Source: Nocardioides bruguierae | GTDB taxonomy: Bacteria; Actinomycetota; Actinomycetes; Propionibacteriales; Nocardioidaceae | Reading direction: 5' to 3' | Assembly: GCF_023656415.1 (NCBI RefSeq) | Contig: NZ_JAMOIL010000013.1 | Span: 114,736 to 178,735 of the forward strand | Length of the DNA stretch: 64,000 nucleotides | Part shown: one piece after another, positions 40,160 through 48,662 of the stretch | Numbering within the stretch: position 1 is the first letter of the stretch | Layout of the letters: the number at the start of each line of letters is the position of its first letter | Notes under the pieces: generated by a model | Told to the model about the DNA's origin: nothing | Databases searched by the model: none | The model's input: the letters and a program-made list of their open reading frames with translations, nothing else | Translations under genes and position numbers: made by a program

Positions 40160-41151
40160 CGGCAGTGCAGAAGTCGGTGCCGAAGCCGGTGCCGCGGCCG
40201 CTGCCGATGCCGGTCGGGGAGCCGGGGCTGCCCCGGGCGGTGCGGATCTGGGAGGTCGGCCCCCGCGACGGCCTCCAGAACGAGGCGACCGTGGTGCCGA
40301 CACCGGTGAAGGCCGCGTTCGTCAGCCGCCTGCTGGACGCCGGACTCCCCGTGGTCGAGGCGACCAGCTTCGTCCACCCGCGCTGGGTGCCGCAGCTCGC
40401 GGACGCCGAGGCCCTCATGACCGACCTGCTGGCCGAGCTGCAGGAGGAGGCGGTCGGCCTCCCCGTCCTGGTGCCCAACGAGAAGGGGCTCGACCGCGCG
40501 CTGGCCCTCGGCCTGCGCCACGTGGCCGTCTTCGGCTCCGCCACCGAGACCTTCGCCCGGCGCAACCTCAACCGCGGTCTGGCCGAGCAGTGGGCCATGT
40601 TCGCCCCCGTGGTCGGCCGGGCCCGGGACGCCGGCGTGGCGGTGCGCGGCTACCTGTCGATGTGCTTCGGCGACCCGTGGGAGGGCCCGGTGCCGGTCGA
40701 CCAGGTGGTCTCGGCGGGGCTGCGCCTGCTGGAGCTGGGCGTCGACGAGCTGAGCCTGGGCGACACCATCGGCGTCGGCACGCCGGGCCACGTGTCGGCG
40801 CTGGTGCGTGCCTTCCAGCGCGCCGGGGTCGGGCCCGAGCGGCTCGCCCTGCACTTCCACGACACCTACGGGCAGGCGCTGGCCAACGTGCTGGCCGGGC
40901 TGCGCGCCGGCGTCACCACCTTCGACGCGAGCGCCGGCGGCCTGGGCGGCTGCCCCTACGCGGCCTCGGCCACCGGCAACCTCGCCACCGAGGACCTGGT
41001 CTGGATGCTCACGGGGCTCGGTATCGAGCACGGCGTGGACCTCGACCGGCTCGTGGCGACCAGCGCCTGGATGGCCGGTCACCTCGGGCGGCCCAGCCCC
41101 TCGGCCGTCGTCCGCGCCCTGGCGGGCACGGGCGAGGGTGGCGACGGGTGA
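40156..41151 (+). CDS. mvaB: hydroxymethylglutaryl-CoA lyase
   Basis: This 331-residue TIM-barrel lyase cleaves HMG-CoA to acetoacetate and acetyl-CoA, the last step of leucine catabolism. The signatures are VGPRDGLQNEATVV (metal/substrate), LHFHDTYGQALANVLAGL (metal His pair), and AGGLGGCPYA with the catalytic Cys. GTG 40156 overlaps the carboxylase stop (GTGA). Isovaleryl-CoA dehydrogenase and methylglutaconyl-CoA hydratase genes are not in this cluster. Confidence 0.94.
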   Translation: MTAVQKSVPKPVPRPLPMPVGEPGLPRAVRIWEVGPRDGLQNEATVVPTPVKAAFVSRLLDAGLPVVEATSFVHPRWVPQLADAEALMTDLLAELQEEAVGLPVLVPNEKGLDRALALGLRHVAVFGSATETFARRNLNRGLAEQWAMFAPVVGRARDAGVAVRGYLSMCFGDPWEGPVPVDQVVSAGLRLLELGVDELSLGDTIGVGTPGHVSALVRAFQRAGVGPERLALHFHDTYGQALANVLAGLRAGVTTFDASAGGLGGCPYAASATGNLATEDLVWMLTGLGIEHGVDLDRLVATSAWMAGHLGRPSPSAVVRALAGTGEGGDG

Positions 41152-41197
41152 CACCGGGGGAGGGCCCCGCCTCGACGGGTGAGGCAGAATCGGGCGC

Positions 41198-42310
41198 GTG
41201 AGCAGCACCAGGCGCGTCTTCCTGCACATCGGAGCCCCGAAGACCGGCACCACCTACCTCCAGGACCGGTGGCTGACGAACCGGGAGAGCCTGCAGAAGG
41301 CGGGGGTGCGGTACCCGATCGGGGTGCGCTCCGACATGTTCCTGCCCGCCCTCGACCTCATCCAGCGCCCCTGGGGCGGCCTGCTCGAGCGCGCCGGTGG
41401 CGAGTGGGAGGGCCTGGTCAAGCGGACGCTGCGCGGCGACGACGACATCCTGATCAGCCACGAGATCCTCGCCGGCGCCTCCGCCGAGCAGGTGCAGCGG
41501 GCGATGAAGGACCTCTCCGACATGGAGGTCCACGTCGTCTACACCGCCCGTGACCTGGGCCGACAGATCCCTGCGGAGTGGCAGGAGCACGTCAAGCACC
41601 GCGGCAAGACGCCCTACAACCGCTACCTCACCAAGCTGCGCGAGACCCGCACGACGCCGTCGGAGATGTGGTTCTGGCGCGTCCAGTCGCTGCCCGACGT
41701 CCTCAGTCGCTGGGGCGCCAACCTCGAGCCCTCGCGGGTGCACCTGGTGACGGTGCCGCAGAAGGGCGCCCCGCGCGACGAGCTGTGGAACCGGTTCTGC
41801 CGCGCCGTGGGCGTCGACCCGGCGGCCGGGCCGGAGGAGTCCGAGCGCGCCAACCAGTCGATGGGCGCCGCGGAGACCACGCTGCTGCGCAAGCTCAACC
41901 GCCGCCTGCGCGGGCAGCTGCTCGACGACGACTACCGCCGCCTCGTGCGCCAGACCCTCGCTCACCAGCACCTCGCCCAGCGCGAGAACATGCAGAAGAT
42001 CACCGTGCCCCCGCGCGACTACGAGTGGGTCGAGGAGATGGCCGAGCGGGCCCGCGAGTGGGCGGAGGGTGCCGGCGTCGACGTGATCGGTGACCTGGAC
42101 GAGCTGAAGCCGGTGTGGCCCGCCGCGCCCGAGGGCGTCGACGCCCAGGAGGCGTGGGCCAACCCGGACAAGGCCGACCCCGCCGACGTCCTGGAGGCCT
42201 CGCTCGACGCGCTGGTCGTGGCCCTGCTCAGCGCCAGCGAGCGCCCCGACCCGCACGAGAGCGCCACCGCCAAGGCCGGCCGCCTGGTCAAGCGCCTCGG
42301 CGGCTCGTGA
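41198..42310 (+). CDS. sulfotransferase family protein (first of two)
   Basis: This 370-residue protein begins RRVFLHIGAPKTGTTYLQDRW, the 5'-PSB PAPS-binding loop of sulfotransferases. SHEILAGAS, then VYTARDLGRQIPAEWQEHVKHRGK (3'-phosphate-binding Arg region) follow. It shares PWGGL, SHEILA, PAEWQExVKHR and RVHLxTVPxxGAxRDxLW with the gene at 43557. The acceptor is unknown; lipid, glycan and surface polymer are all open. CAGAAT (41185-41190) is 7 nt before GTG. First gene of a three-gene overlapping operon. Confidence 0.85.
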   Translation: MSSTRRVFLHIGAPKTGTTYLQDRWLTNRESLQKAGVRYPIGVRSDMFLPALDLIQRPWGGLLERAGGEWEGLVKRTLRGDDDILISHEILAGASAEQVQRAMKDLSDMEVHVVYTARDLGRQIPAEWQEHVKHRGKTPYNRYLTKLRETRTTPSEMWFWRVQSLPDVLSRWGANLEPSRVHLVTVPQKGAPRDELWNRFCRAVGVDPAAGPEESERANQSMGAAETTLLRKLNRRLRGQLLDDDYRRLVRQTLAHQHLAQRENMQKITVPPRDYEWVEEMAERAREWAEGAGVDVIGDLDELKPVWPAAPEGVDAQEAWANPDKADPADVLEASLDALVVALLSASERPDPHESATAKAGRLVKRLGGS

Positions 42311-43560
42311 CGGACGGGGCCGCCCGCGCCTGGGGCTGGCTCGCCCACCTGCGCGACGGCGGCACGACCACCTGGCCCGCGTGGGCCGGGGCGGCCGAGC
42401 CCAGCGCGCGCACCCTCCCGGGCGCCCAGCAGCTGGAGCTGCTGCGTCGCCTCAACCTCCAGCTCCGGGCGGACGCCGGCCCCGCGGCGCGCCCGCAGGA
42501 CGCGCTGGTCGAGCGGGTGCTCACGACCTCGCCGCCCGGCCGCGGGCGGCCCGAGCTGGACCTCGTCGGCGTCGTGCCCGACCGCGGCTGGGGCTACGCC
42601 CCGGCCGACCCGACCCTGCTGCCCCGCCCCGAGCTCGTCCGGCTCGCCTCCGCGCTGCTCGCCGAGGACCTCGTCGCCGCCGGTGGCGGCCGCGGTCAGG
42701 AGGCGCCGCAGCGCCCGCCCGCGCGGCGGTTCGCCCGCCGTCGTCCGGCCGTCTCGGGCGACCCCTGGCGCGCCGACCTGCTGCGCCGCAGCCTGCACGC
42801 GCGCGGCGTGCGCCTGGGTCACCCGGACGCCGGCCTCGTCGTGCTCGGCGCCGACCTCGCCACGATGCTCACCGACAGCTGGACCGCCCTGGCCTTCTCC
42901 GGCCGCGGCCGGCTCACCGGCTGGCCGGCGTGGGTGCGTCAGCTGCCCGAGCGCGACCTCCTGCCCCGCGGCGCCGACCCCGCCGGCCTGGCGGCCGTGC
43001 GGGCCGAGCGTCGCGCGCAGCGGCCGGGACGCGCCGGCGACCTGGGGCCGGAGTCGGTCCGCATCGTCCTCGACCCCGCGCTCCTGCCCGGCCTGCTGCG
43101 GGTGCGCGACCTCCCGCCGCCCCCGCGGGTGCCCGCCGACGCCGTCGAGCTGGCCCGGCGGGTCTCGGCGACCCTGGCGCTGCGGGTGCCCCGCGCCCGG
43201 GGCCGGCACCTCATGCGCGGGCCGTTCCTCGCGCGCGTCGACGGCCTGCCCGGCCCCGCCCTGGGGGTGCCGGCGGAGCTGCACCGGTGGGTCCAGCGGC
43301 AGTCGAGACGGCAGCGTCGGGGCCTCGAGGACGCCGGATACCCTGTGCACGGCGACCCCGGCCTGCTCGTGGCGGACCTGCGCTCCCTGGCCGGGCGCGA
43401 CGCCGCGGAGCCCGACGAGGTCGGGGTCCTCTCCCTGGCGCTGCGGATGCTGACCGGCACCGAGCGGGCGCACGAGCAGGACGAACCCGGGCACGACCAG
43501 CACAGGCACGACCAGCACAGGCACGACCAGCACGACGACGAGACAGGGGGCACCCGGTGA
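42307..43560 (+). CDS. protein of unknown function between two sulfotransferases
   Basis: This 417-residue soluble, Arg/Ala/Leu/Pro-rich protein has no signal peptide or TM segment. Its N-terminus reads WGWLAHLRDGGTTTWPAWAG, then LPGAQQLELLRRLNLQLR, and near 160-200 DPWRADLLRRSLHARGVRLGHPDAGLVVLGADLATMLTDSW. It ends in a His/Asp/Gln-rich tail from a tandem repeat. No family recognised. It overlaps both neighbours by 4 nt (GTGA), so all three are made together; it may be a partner, adaptor or regulator of the sulfotransferases. Confidence 0.75.
   Translation: MTDGAARAWGWLAHLRDGGTTTWPAWAGAAEPSARTLPGAQQLELLRRLNLQLRADAGPAARPQDALVERVLTTSPPGRGRPELDLVGVVPDRGWGYAPADPTLLPRPELVRLASALLAEDLVAAGGGRGQEAPQRPPARRFARRRPAVSGDPWRADLLRRSLHARGVRLGHPDAGLVVLGADLATMLTDSWTALAFSGRGRLTGWPAWVRQLPERDLLPRGADPAGLAAVRAERRAQRPGRAGDLGPESVRIVLDPALLPGLLRVRDLPPPPRVPADAVELARRVSATLALRVPRARGRHLMRGPFLARVDGLPGPALGVPAELHRWVQRQSRRQRRGLEDAGYPVHGDPGLLVADLRSLAGRDAAEPDEVGVLSLALRMLTGTERAHEQDEPGHDQHRHDQHRHDQHDDETGGTR
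43492..43533. repeat. 15-bp tandem repeat encoding His-rich tail
   Basis: CACGACCAGCACAGG occurs twice plus a 12-nt partial copy, in frame, giving HDQHR-HDQHR-HDQH. Copy number change would keep the frame. Confidence 0.85.
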
Positions 43561-44765
43561 GCGCGAAGGTCCTCCTCCACGTCGGGACCCCCAAGACCGG
43601 CACGTCCTACCTGCAGGACGTGCTGTGGCGCTCGCGGCCGGCGCTGGAGCGGGCGGGCGTGCTGTACCCCGCCGACCGGTTCGACGCCCACTTCCTGGCC
43701 GCGCTGGACCTCATGGACCTGCCCTGGGGCGGCCTGGAGACCGAGGCGGTGGGCCGCTGGGAGCAGCTGGCCGCCCAGGTCCGCGCGTTCGAGGGCACCT
43801 CGATCGTCAGCCACGAGATCCTCGCGACCGCCACCCGCACGCAGGCCGCGCAGGCGCTGGCCGACCTGGGCCACGCCCCCGGTGACCCCGACGGCGCCGA
43901 GGTGCACGTCCTCATCTCCGTGCGCGACCTCGTGCGCCAGGTGCCCGCCGAGTGGCAGGAGACGGTCAAGCACCGCTCGACCCTCACCTACGAGAAGTTC
44001 CTGGCCGACCTGCGCGACCCCGCCCGGCCGACCCGCGTCTCCAGCTGGTTCTGGGCCGCGCAGGAGATCCCCGCCATCCTCGACCGCTGGGTCGGCGACC
44101 TGCCGCCCGAGCGGGTGCACCTCATCACCGTGCCGCCCTCGGGCGCCGACCGCGACCTGCTGTGGCAGCGGTTCTCCAGCGCCTTCGGCCTGGACGGGAT
44201 CGAGCTCGACCTCGAGGCCGACCGCGCCAACGCCTCCCTCGGCGTGCCCGAGGCGGCCCTGGTGCGGCGGATCAACACCGCCGCCACCGGCGTCGTGCCG
44301 CCGGCCGACTACCGCCCGCTCGTGCGCGAGCTGCTCGCCCACCGCACCCTCTCCGCCCGCTCGGGCAGCCCGCGCCTGGCCCTGCCCCCCGACGTCCACC
44401 CGTGGGCGGTCGAGGTGAGCGAGCAGTGGTCGGACGAGGTGCGCCGCCGCGGCTACGACGTCGTCGGTGACCTCGCGGACCTGCACCCCGGGCCCCCGCC
44501 GACCCGCTGGGCCGACCCCGACTCCCCGCGGGAGTCGCAGGTGGCCGACGCGGCCGTGGACGCCATCACCGCCCTGCTCGTCGAGGGCGTGGCCATGCGT
44601 GAGCACGAGGCGCGCCTGCACGGCGAGATCGAGCACCTGCGGGCCGAGCTGCACCGGGCCCACCGCTGGCGCCGGGCCAAGGAGAAGGCGCTGCGGGGCG
44701 TGCGTCGCTCCCGCGCCGGCCGCGGCCTGCACCGCGTCTACCGGCGGGTGCTGCGCCGCTCCTGA
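43557..44765 (+). CDS. sulfotransferase family protein (second of two)
   Basis: This 402-residue paralogue of the protein at 41198 has the PAPS loop KVLLHVGTPKTGTSYLQDVLW, SHEILATAT and SVRDLVRQVPAEWQETVKHRS. A C-terminal extension (about 340-402) is predicted helical/coiled coil (REHEARLHGEIEHLRAELHRAHRWRRAKEKALRG) and strongly basic, which the first paralogue lacks. It may bind a membrane or a polyanion. GTG 43557 overlaps the upstream stop. Confidence 0.85.
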   Translation: MSAKVLLHVGTPKTGTSYLQDVLWRSRPALERAGVLYPADRFDAHFLAALDLMDLPWGGLETEAVGRWEQLAAQVRAFEGTSIVSHEILATATRTQAAQALADLGHAPGDPDGAEVHVLISVRDLVRQVPAEWQETVKHRSTLTYEKFLADLRDPARPTRVSSWFWAAQEIPAILDRWVGDLPPERVHLITVPPSGADRDLLWQRFSSAFGLDGIELDLEADRANASLGVPEAALVRRINTAATGVVPPADYRPLVRELLAHRTLSARSGSPRLALPPDVHPWAVEVSEQWSDEVRRRGYDVVGDLADLHPGPPPTRWADPDSPRESQVADAAVDAITALLVEGVAMREHEARLHGEIEHLRAELHRAHRWRRAKEKALRGVRRSRAGRGLHRVYRRVLRRS

Positions 44766-44790
44766 CCCGACCGCCGCACCCGGCTGCGGG

Positions 44791-45483
44791 CTACGCCTTG
44801 CGCCGCACGAGCAGCTCCCGCTCGGCGTACCGACCGACCTTCCAGGTGCTGTAGCCGTCCGCGCCGAGGCCCACGACCCCGCCGAGGAACGGGACGCGGC
44901 GCCCGATCGTGACCGCGGCGCGCTTGCCGACCATCCGCTCGACGAGCTCGGTGGCCACCAGCGTGCCCAGCTGCTCGTGCAGGGTCCGGTCGTGCGCGGG
45001 GGCGGTGGCCAGCGCCATGGGCGGCGCGGGCAGGGTCCGGTCGCTGACCAGGTCGTCCACCCGGTCCTCGCCGAGCAGGAGGGCCAGGATCGCGTTGCGG
45101 GTGCGCAGGTCCTCCAGGTCGTAGCCGCGCAGGTGGGCGATGACCGCGAGCATCCGGGACTGCACGAGCGCGAGGCCGGAGATGTTGGCCGGCACGAGCA
45201 CGGTGCTGGTGACCAGCCCGCCGATGTTGGTGACGAACCCCTGGGCCCCGGCGTAGCGGGTGTGGTCCTCGGTGATCTTGCGGACGGCCTTCTCCGCGTC
45301 CCCGCCGTGCTCGGTGAGCGCCGTGCTCGCCGCGGCGGCGGCGCTGGGCAGCGGCCCGACGCCGGCGATGGCCCGCTCGAGGGCCTGCCGGACGAACGTG
45401 CTGGTGAGCCCGGGGGCCACGCCGGTGACCTTGGGGGCCACGCGTCGTCCCACGGCTCCGACGAGGCTGCGGCTGCGACTCAT
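44791..45483 (-). CDS. EcsC family protein
   Basis: This 230-residue protein has the EcsC-type pattern of alternating helices and Gly-rich hydrophobic stretches (GGLVTSTVLVPANISGLALVQSRMLAVIAHLRGYDL; GRRVPFLGGVVGLGADGYSTWKVGRYA). The family is membrane-associated, of unclear function. CAGGAT (45491-45496) is 7 nt before ATG 45483, chosen over the upstream in-frame ATG at 45516. Confidence 0.8.
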   Translation of the reverse strand: MSRSRSLVGAVGRRVAPKVTGVAPGLTSTFVRQALERAIAGVGPLPSAAAAASTALTEHGGDAEKAVRKITEDHTRYAGAQGFVTNIGGLVTSTVLVPANISGLALVQSRMLAVIAHLRGYDLEDLRTRNAILALLLGEDRVDDLVSDRTLPAPPMALATAPAHDRTLHEQLGTLVATELVERMVGKRAAVTIGRRVPFLGGVVGLGADGYSTWKVGRYAERELLVRRKA

Positions 45484-45490
45484 GTGCTCG

Positions 45491-45542
45491 ATCCTGCCCA
45501 ACGTCCGGGTGGGCAACCACCCACCCCCCTGGGGACTACGGT
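45491..45542. promoter_or_regulatory. back-to-back leaderless promoters
   Basis: The 65-nt divergent gap holds a minus-strand -10 CAGGAT (45491-45496, 7 nt before the EcsC start) and a plus-strand -10 TACGGT (45537-45542, 6 nt before the aat start). The -35 regions must overlap. Confidence 0.6.
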
Positions 45543-45548
45543 CGTGGG

Positions 45549-46232
45549 GTGCCCGTCCAGCCGCCCCCCACGCCCTGGTCCTTCCCGGACCGGCGACGCT
45601 TCGACGCGGACGACGACCTGGTCGGCGTCGGCGCCGACCTGGAGCCCGGCACCCTGCTGCGGGCCTACAGCAGCGGCCTGTTCCCGATGCCCTCGGGTGC
45701 GCTCGGCGACCCGATGTACTGGTTCTGCCCGGTCCAGCGTGGCGTGCTGACGCTCGAGGGGCTGCGGGTCTCCCGCTCGCTGCGCCGCTCGTTGCGCGGG
45801 TTCGAGATCCGGGTCGACACGGCCTTCACCGACGTCGTCCTCGCCTGCGGTGACCCCGACCGCCCGCACGGCTGGATCGACGACGACATCGTCGAGGCCT
45901 ACTCCTGCCTGCACGACCTGGGCTGGGCGCACTCCGTGGAGGCCTGGCAGGACGGTGAGCTGGTCGGCGGGCTCTACGGCGTCGCGATCGGCGGGCTGTT
46001 CGCGGGGGAGTCGATGTTCCACCGCGTCACCGACGCCTCCAAGGTGGCGCTGGTCGGGCTGGTGGACCTGCTGCGCGACGAGCACGCCGGGGACCGGCTC
46101 ATCGACGTGCAGTGGCGCACCGACCACCTCGGCAGCCTCGGGATCGTCGAGGTGCCGCGCGGCGACTACCTGGACGGGCTGCCGGCCGTGCTGAGCGTGC
46201 CGCTCCCCGCGGCGTTCGACGACGGGCGCTGA
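45549..46232 (+). CDS. aat: leucyl/phenylalanyl-tRNA-protein transferase
   Basis: This 227-residue Aat transfers Leu/Phe from tRNA to N-terminal Lys/Arg, marking proteins for ClpS-ClpAP type degradation. It has all signatures: LVGVGADLEPGTLLRAYSSGLFPM, WFCPVQRGVL, HSVEAWQDGELVGGLYGVAIGGLFAGESMFHR and IDVQWRTDHLGSLG. TACGGT is 6 nt before GTG 45549. Confidence 0.96.
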   Translation: MPVQPPPTPWSFPDRRRFDADDDLVGVGADLEPGTLLRAYSSGLFPMPSGALGDPMYWFCPVQRGVLTLEGLRVSRSLRRSLRGFEIRVDTAFTDVVLACGDPDRPHGWIDDDIVEAYSCLHDLGWAHSVEAWQDGELVGGLYGVAIGGLFAGESMFHRVTDASKVALVGLVDLLRDEHAGDRLIDVQWRTDHLGSLGIVEVPRGDYLDGLPAVLSVPLPAAFDDGR

Positions 46233-46289
46233 GGACCGCCGACGGGGCCGGCGTCCCGCAGGCTTCCCCCGCCTGGCTACGGTGGCGCG

Positions 46290-46679
46290 GTGCGTCGTCG
46301 AACCCGCTCCCTGGCCTCCGTGCTCGCCCCGCTGGCGCTCGTGGGCGTGCTGCTGGCCGGTTGCGGCAGCGACGCCGAGGACACCGCCGGCCCGGACGAC
46401 GCCAGCACCAGTGCCTTCTGCTCGGCCTGGTCCTCGCTGGACGTCGACGCCGCGGACGACACCGAGGCCACCGACCAGATCCTCGACACGGGGACGCCGT
46501 CCGGCATGGGCAAGCAGGCGCGGCGGGGCTACGAGGCGATCGTGGGGGCGCTGGAGTCCGGCGACGCCGACAACGCGCTGGACGCCCTCGACGAGGTGGA
46601 CGACGACGAGGCGACCGACCTCGCGGCCTTCCTGTCCTACCTCACCACCACGTGCGCCGAGGACAGCAGCGACGGCTGA
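46290..46679 (+). CDS. small lipoprotein of unknown function
   Basis: This 129-residue protein has a signal peptide with lipobox VLLAGC-GSD (Cys near residue 25). The mature part is acidic with two short helical regions (SAFCSAWSSLD, ARRGYEAIVGALESGDADNALDALDEV) and two more Cys (one near the N-terminus, one in TTTCAED) that could pair. TACGGT (46278-46283) is 6 nt before GTG. Such small actinobacterial lipoproteins are common; no role assigned. Confidence 0.82.
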   Translation: MRRRTRSLASVLAPLALVGVLLAGCGSDAEDTAGPDDASTSAFCSAWSSLDVDAADDTEATDQILDTGTPSGMGKQARRGYEAIVGALESGDADNALDALDEVDDDEATDLAAFLSYLTTTCAEDSSDG

Positions 46680-46712
46680 GCCCGGCCTGTGGCTCGACCG
46701 GCAGCCACGTCG

Positions 46713-47042
46713 TCAGACGACGGCCGGGGTGTCGCCGTTCTCGGAGACGAGCGGACGACCGGCCGCGGCCCAGTCCTCCATGCCGCCGGCCAGGTTGATG
46801 ACGTCGTAGCCCTGCTGGACGAGGTACATCGCCGCCTGGGCCGACCGGCCGCCGACCTTGCAGACGACGAGGAGCCGGTCCTGCGGCACGTCCTGCAGGC
46901 GCACCGGGAGAACGCCCATGGGGATGTGCAGGGCGCCCGGGGCGTGCCCGGCCTCCCACTCGGAGTACTCGCGCACGTCCAGGATGGTCAGGTCCTCGGG
47001 GAGCGGGTCGGGGACCCCGTCGATGCTGACGGTGGGGATCAT
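46713..47042 (-). CDS. rhodanese-like domain protein
   Basis: This 109-residue single rhodanese domain has ILDVREYSEWEAGHAPGALHIPMG, then LLVVCKVGGRSAQAAMYL with active-site Cys in a CKVGGRS loop, and VINLAGGMEDWAAAGRPL. It likely moves sulfane sulfur. GGAGCG lies upstream of ATG 47042. Confidence 0.92.
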   Translation of the reverse strand: MIPTVSIDGVPDPLPEDLTILDVREYSEWEAGHAPGALHIPMGVLPVRLQDVPQDRLLVVCKVGGRSAQAAMYLVQQGYDVINLAGGMEDWAAAGRPLVSENGDTPAVV

Positions 47043-47129
47043 GGCGGGCGCTCCAGGGCTCGAGGGGGCTGCCCGACCGGGCAGGTGTGGCCACTGTAGG
47101 GGTCGAGGCCTCACCCCTGCCCTCACCAC

Positions 47130-47996
47130 CTACTTCAGCAGTCTGGACATCCTGCGGTCGGCCAACGGCTTGCCTCCGGTCTGGCAGGTCGCGCAGTACT
47201 GGAGGCTGGAGTCGGCGAACGACACCTCGCGCACCGTGTCACCGCACACCGGGCACGCCTGCCCGGTACGACCGTGCACGGCCATGTTGGTCTTCTTCTC
47301 GCTCTTCAGCTCGGACGCGGCGGTGCCGGCGGAGCGCGCCACGGCGTCGCCGAGCGTGCCGCGCAGCGCGTCGTGGAGGGTCGTCAGCTCGTCGTCGGTG
47401 AGGCTGTCGGCGGGCTTGAACGGGCTCATCCGTGCCGCGTGCAGGATCTCGTCGGAGTAGGCGTTGCCGATGCCCGCGATGGTGCCCTGGTGCCGCAGCA
47501 CGCCCTTGAGCTGCTTGCGGCCCTCGGCGGCGAGGATCTCGCCCAGCTTCTCGCGGGTGAAGTCGTCGGTGAGCGGGTCCGGGCCGAGGCTGGCCACGCC
47601 CGGCACCTCCTGGGCGTCGCGCACCACGTACAGCGCCAGGCTCTTGCGGGTGCCGGCCTCGGTGACGTCGAGCCCGGAGCCGTCGTCCAGGACGAGGCGC
47701 ACCGCCAGCGTCGACTTCGTGCTCGGCTTGGGCGGCAGCGCCGGCACCTCGTCGCGCCACCTGATCCACCCGGCCCGCGCCAAGTGCAGGACCAGGTGGA
47801 CGCCGCTGGCCTCGATGTCGAGGAACTTGCCGTGCCGGCCCACGCCGTCCACCAGCGTCCCCTCGAGTGCGGTGACCGGCGGGTCGAACGTCTTCAGCGC
47901 GGAGAACTGGGGCACGTGGACCTTCACGATCGCGCGACCGTCCAGACGCCGGCCCAGGTCGTGGGCCAGCGACTCCACCTCGGGCAGCTCGGGCAC
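47130..47996 (-). CDS. Fpg/Nei family DNA glycosylase
   Basis: This 288-residue base-excision repair enzyme begins PELPEVE after the initiator (catalytic Pro/Glu). It has GRHGKFLDIE with the conserved Lys, an H2TH region with GIGNAYSDEILHAARMSP, and a C-terminal zinc finger CPVCGDTVREVSF...YCATCQTGGK. The extra KKTNMAVHGRTGQ loop and finger sequence resemble actinobacterial Fpg/Nei variants more than classical MutM. TAGAGT (48003-48008) is 6 nt before GTG. Confidence 0.93.
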   Translation of the reverse strand: MPELPEVESLAHDLGRRLDGRAIVKVHVPQFSALKTFDPPVTALEGTLVDGVGRHGKFLDIEASGVHLVLHLARAGWIRWRDEVPALPPKPSTKSTLAVRLVLDDGSGLDVTEAGTRKSLALYVVRDAQEVPGVASLGPDPLTDDFTREKLGEILAAEGRKQLKGVLRHQGTIAGIGNAYSDEILHAARMSPFKPADSLTDDELTTLHDALRGTLGDAVARSAGTAASELKSEKKTNMAVHGRTGQACPVCGDTVREVSFADSSLQYCATCQTGGKPLADRRMSRLLK

Positions 47997-48020
47997 GGGC
48001 TCACTCTAGGCCGATCACGC

Positions 48021-48184
48021 CACCGGCGGTGGTCGACCGGCGGTGGTCGAGGGGTGACGAGCCCCGGCGAGTCCTGGCGAGGAACCACGAGTCCCCCGCA
48101 CCTGACGACGGCGAGTGCCGAAGCCGGGTGCGGGGGTCTCGTGGCTCAGCCGTGGACGGCTTCGCACCTCGACCACCGGCGGTG
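48021..48184. repeat. complex intergenic palindromic repeat
   Basis: CACCGGCGGTGGTCGA (48021-48036) and a near-complement (48169-48184) form outer arms, with a nested pair GAGTCCCCCGCACC (48089-48102) and GGTGCGGGGGTCTC (48126-48139). Ends match the 43-bp repeat family elsewhere in the window. It fills the gap between two minus-strand genes; no gene seen. Confidence 0.7.
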
Positions 48185-48185
48185 A

Positions 48186-48662
48186 TCAGGCGGGGGCGAG
48201 GACCTCCCGACGGCGACGCAGGGCGGCGACGGCCAAGGTCGCGAGCGCGCCGAGCGCCAGGAGCACCTCGGCACCGGCGACGACGGAGGCGACGTGCATG
48301 AGGTCCCAGCCCGCGCCGGAGGCGTGTGCCGCGGCGTGGTCGTGGGCACTCATGTCAGCCATCCCGGCCATTCCCGAAGACGAGGACGACGAGGACGACG
48401 AGGACGACGAGGTGGTCATCGAGGACATCGCCACCGCGTGCACCACCAGCATCGCGACGTTCACGCCGGCCGCCATCGACCACGCCAGCACGCTCCCGCC
48501 CCGCCACAGCGCGGGCACGCACGACAGGCAGGCGGCCGCGGCCACGAGCATGCCGAGCGCGAGGGCGAGCGGCAGGTCGAGCGTCGCGATCACGTGCAGC
48601 GTGACGCTGGTCAGCGCGAGGACGACGGCCAGCCGGCCCACGAGGACCATCCGCGCGCTCAT
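48186..48662 (-). CDS. membrane protein with Ser tract and Met/His-rich segment
   Basis: This 158-residue protein has four TM segments (about residues 8-27, 31-47, 57-77, 120-145). Between the third and fourth lie a run of twelve Ser encoded by a simple repeat (48378-48411) and the segment GMAGMADMSAHDHAAAHASG, rich in Met and His as in copper-binding loops. ATG 48662 overlaps the copper amine oxidase stop (ATGA), so it is coupled to that enzyme. Copper handling for the oxidase is my inference. Confidence 0.72.
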   Translation of the reverse strand: MSARMVLVGRLAVVLALTSVTLHVIATLDLPLALALGMLVAAAACLSCVPALWRGGSVLAWSMAAGVNVAMLVVHAVAMSSMTTSSSSSSSSSSSSGMAGMADMSAHDHAAAHASGAGWDLMHVASVVAGAEVLLALGALATLAVAALRRRREVLAPA

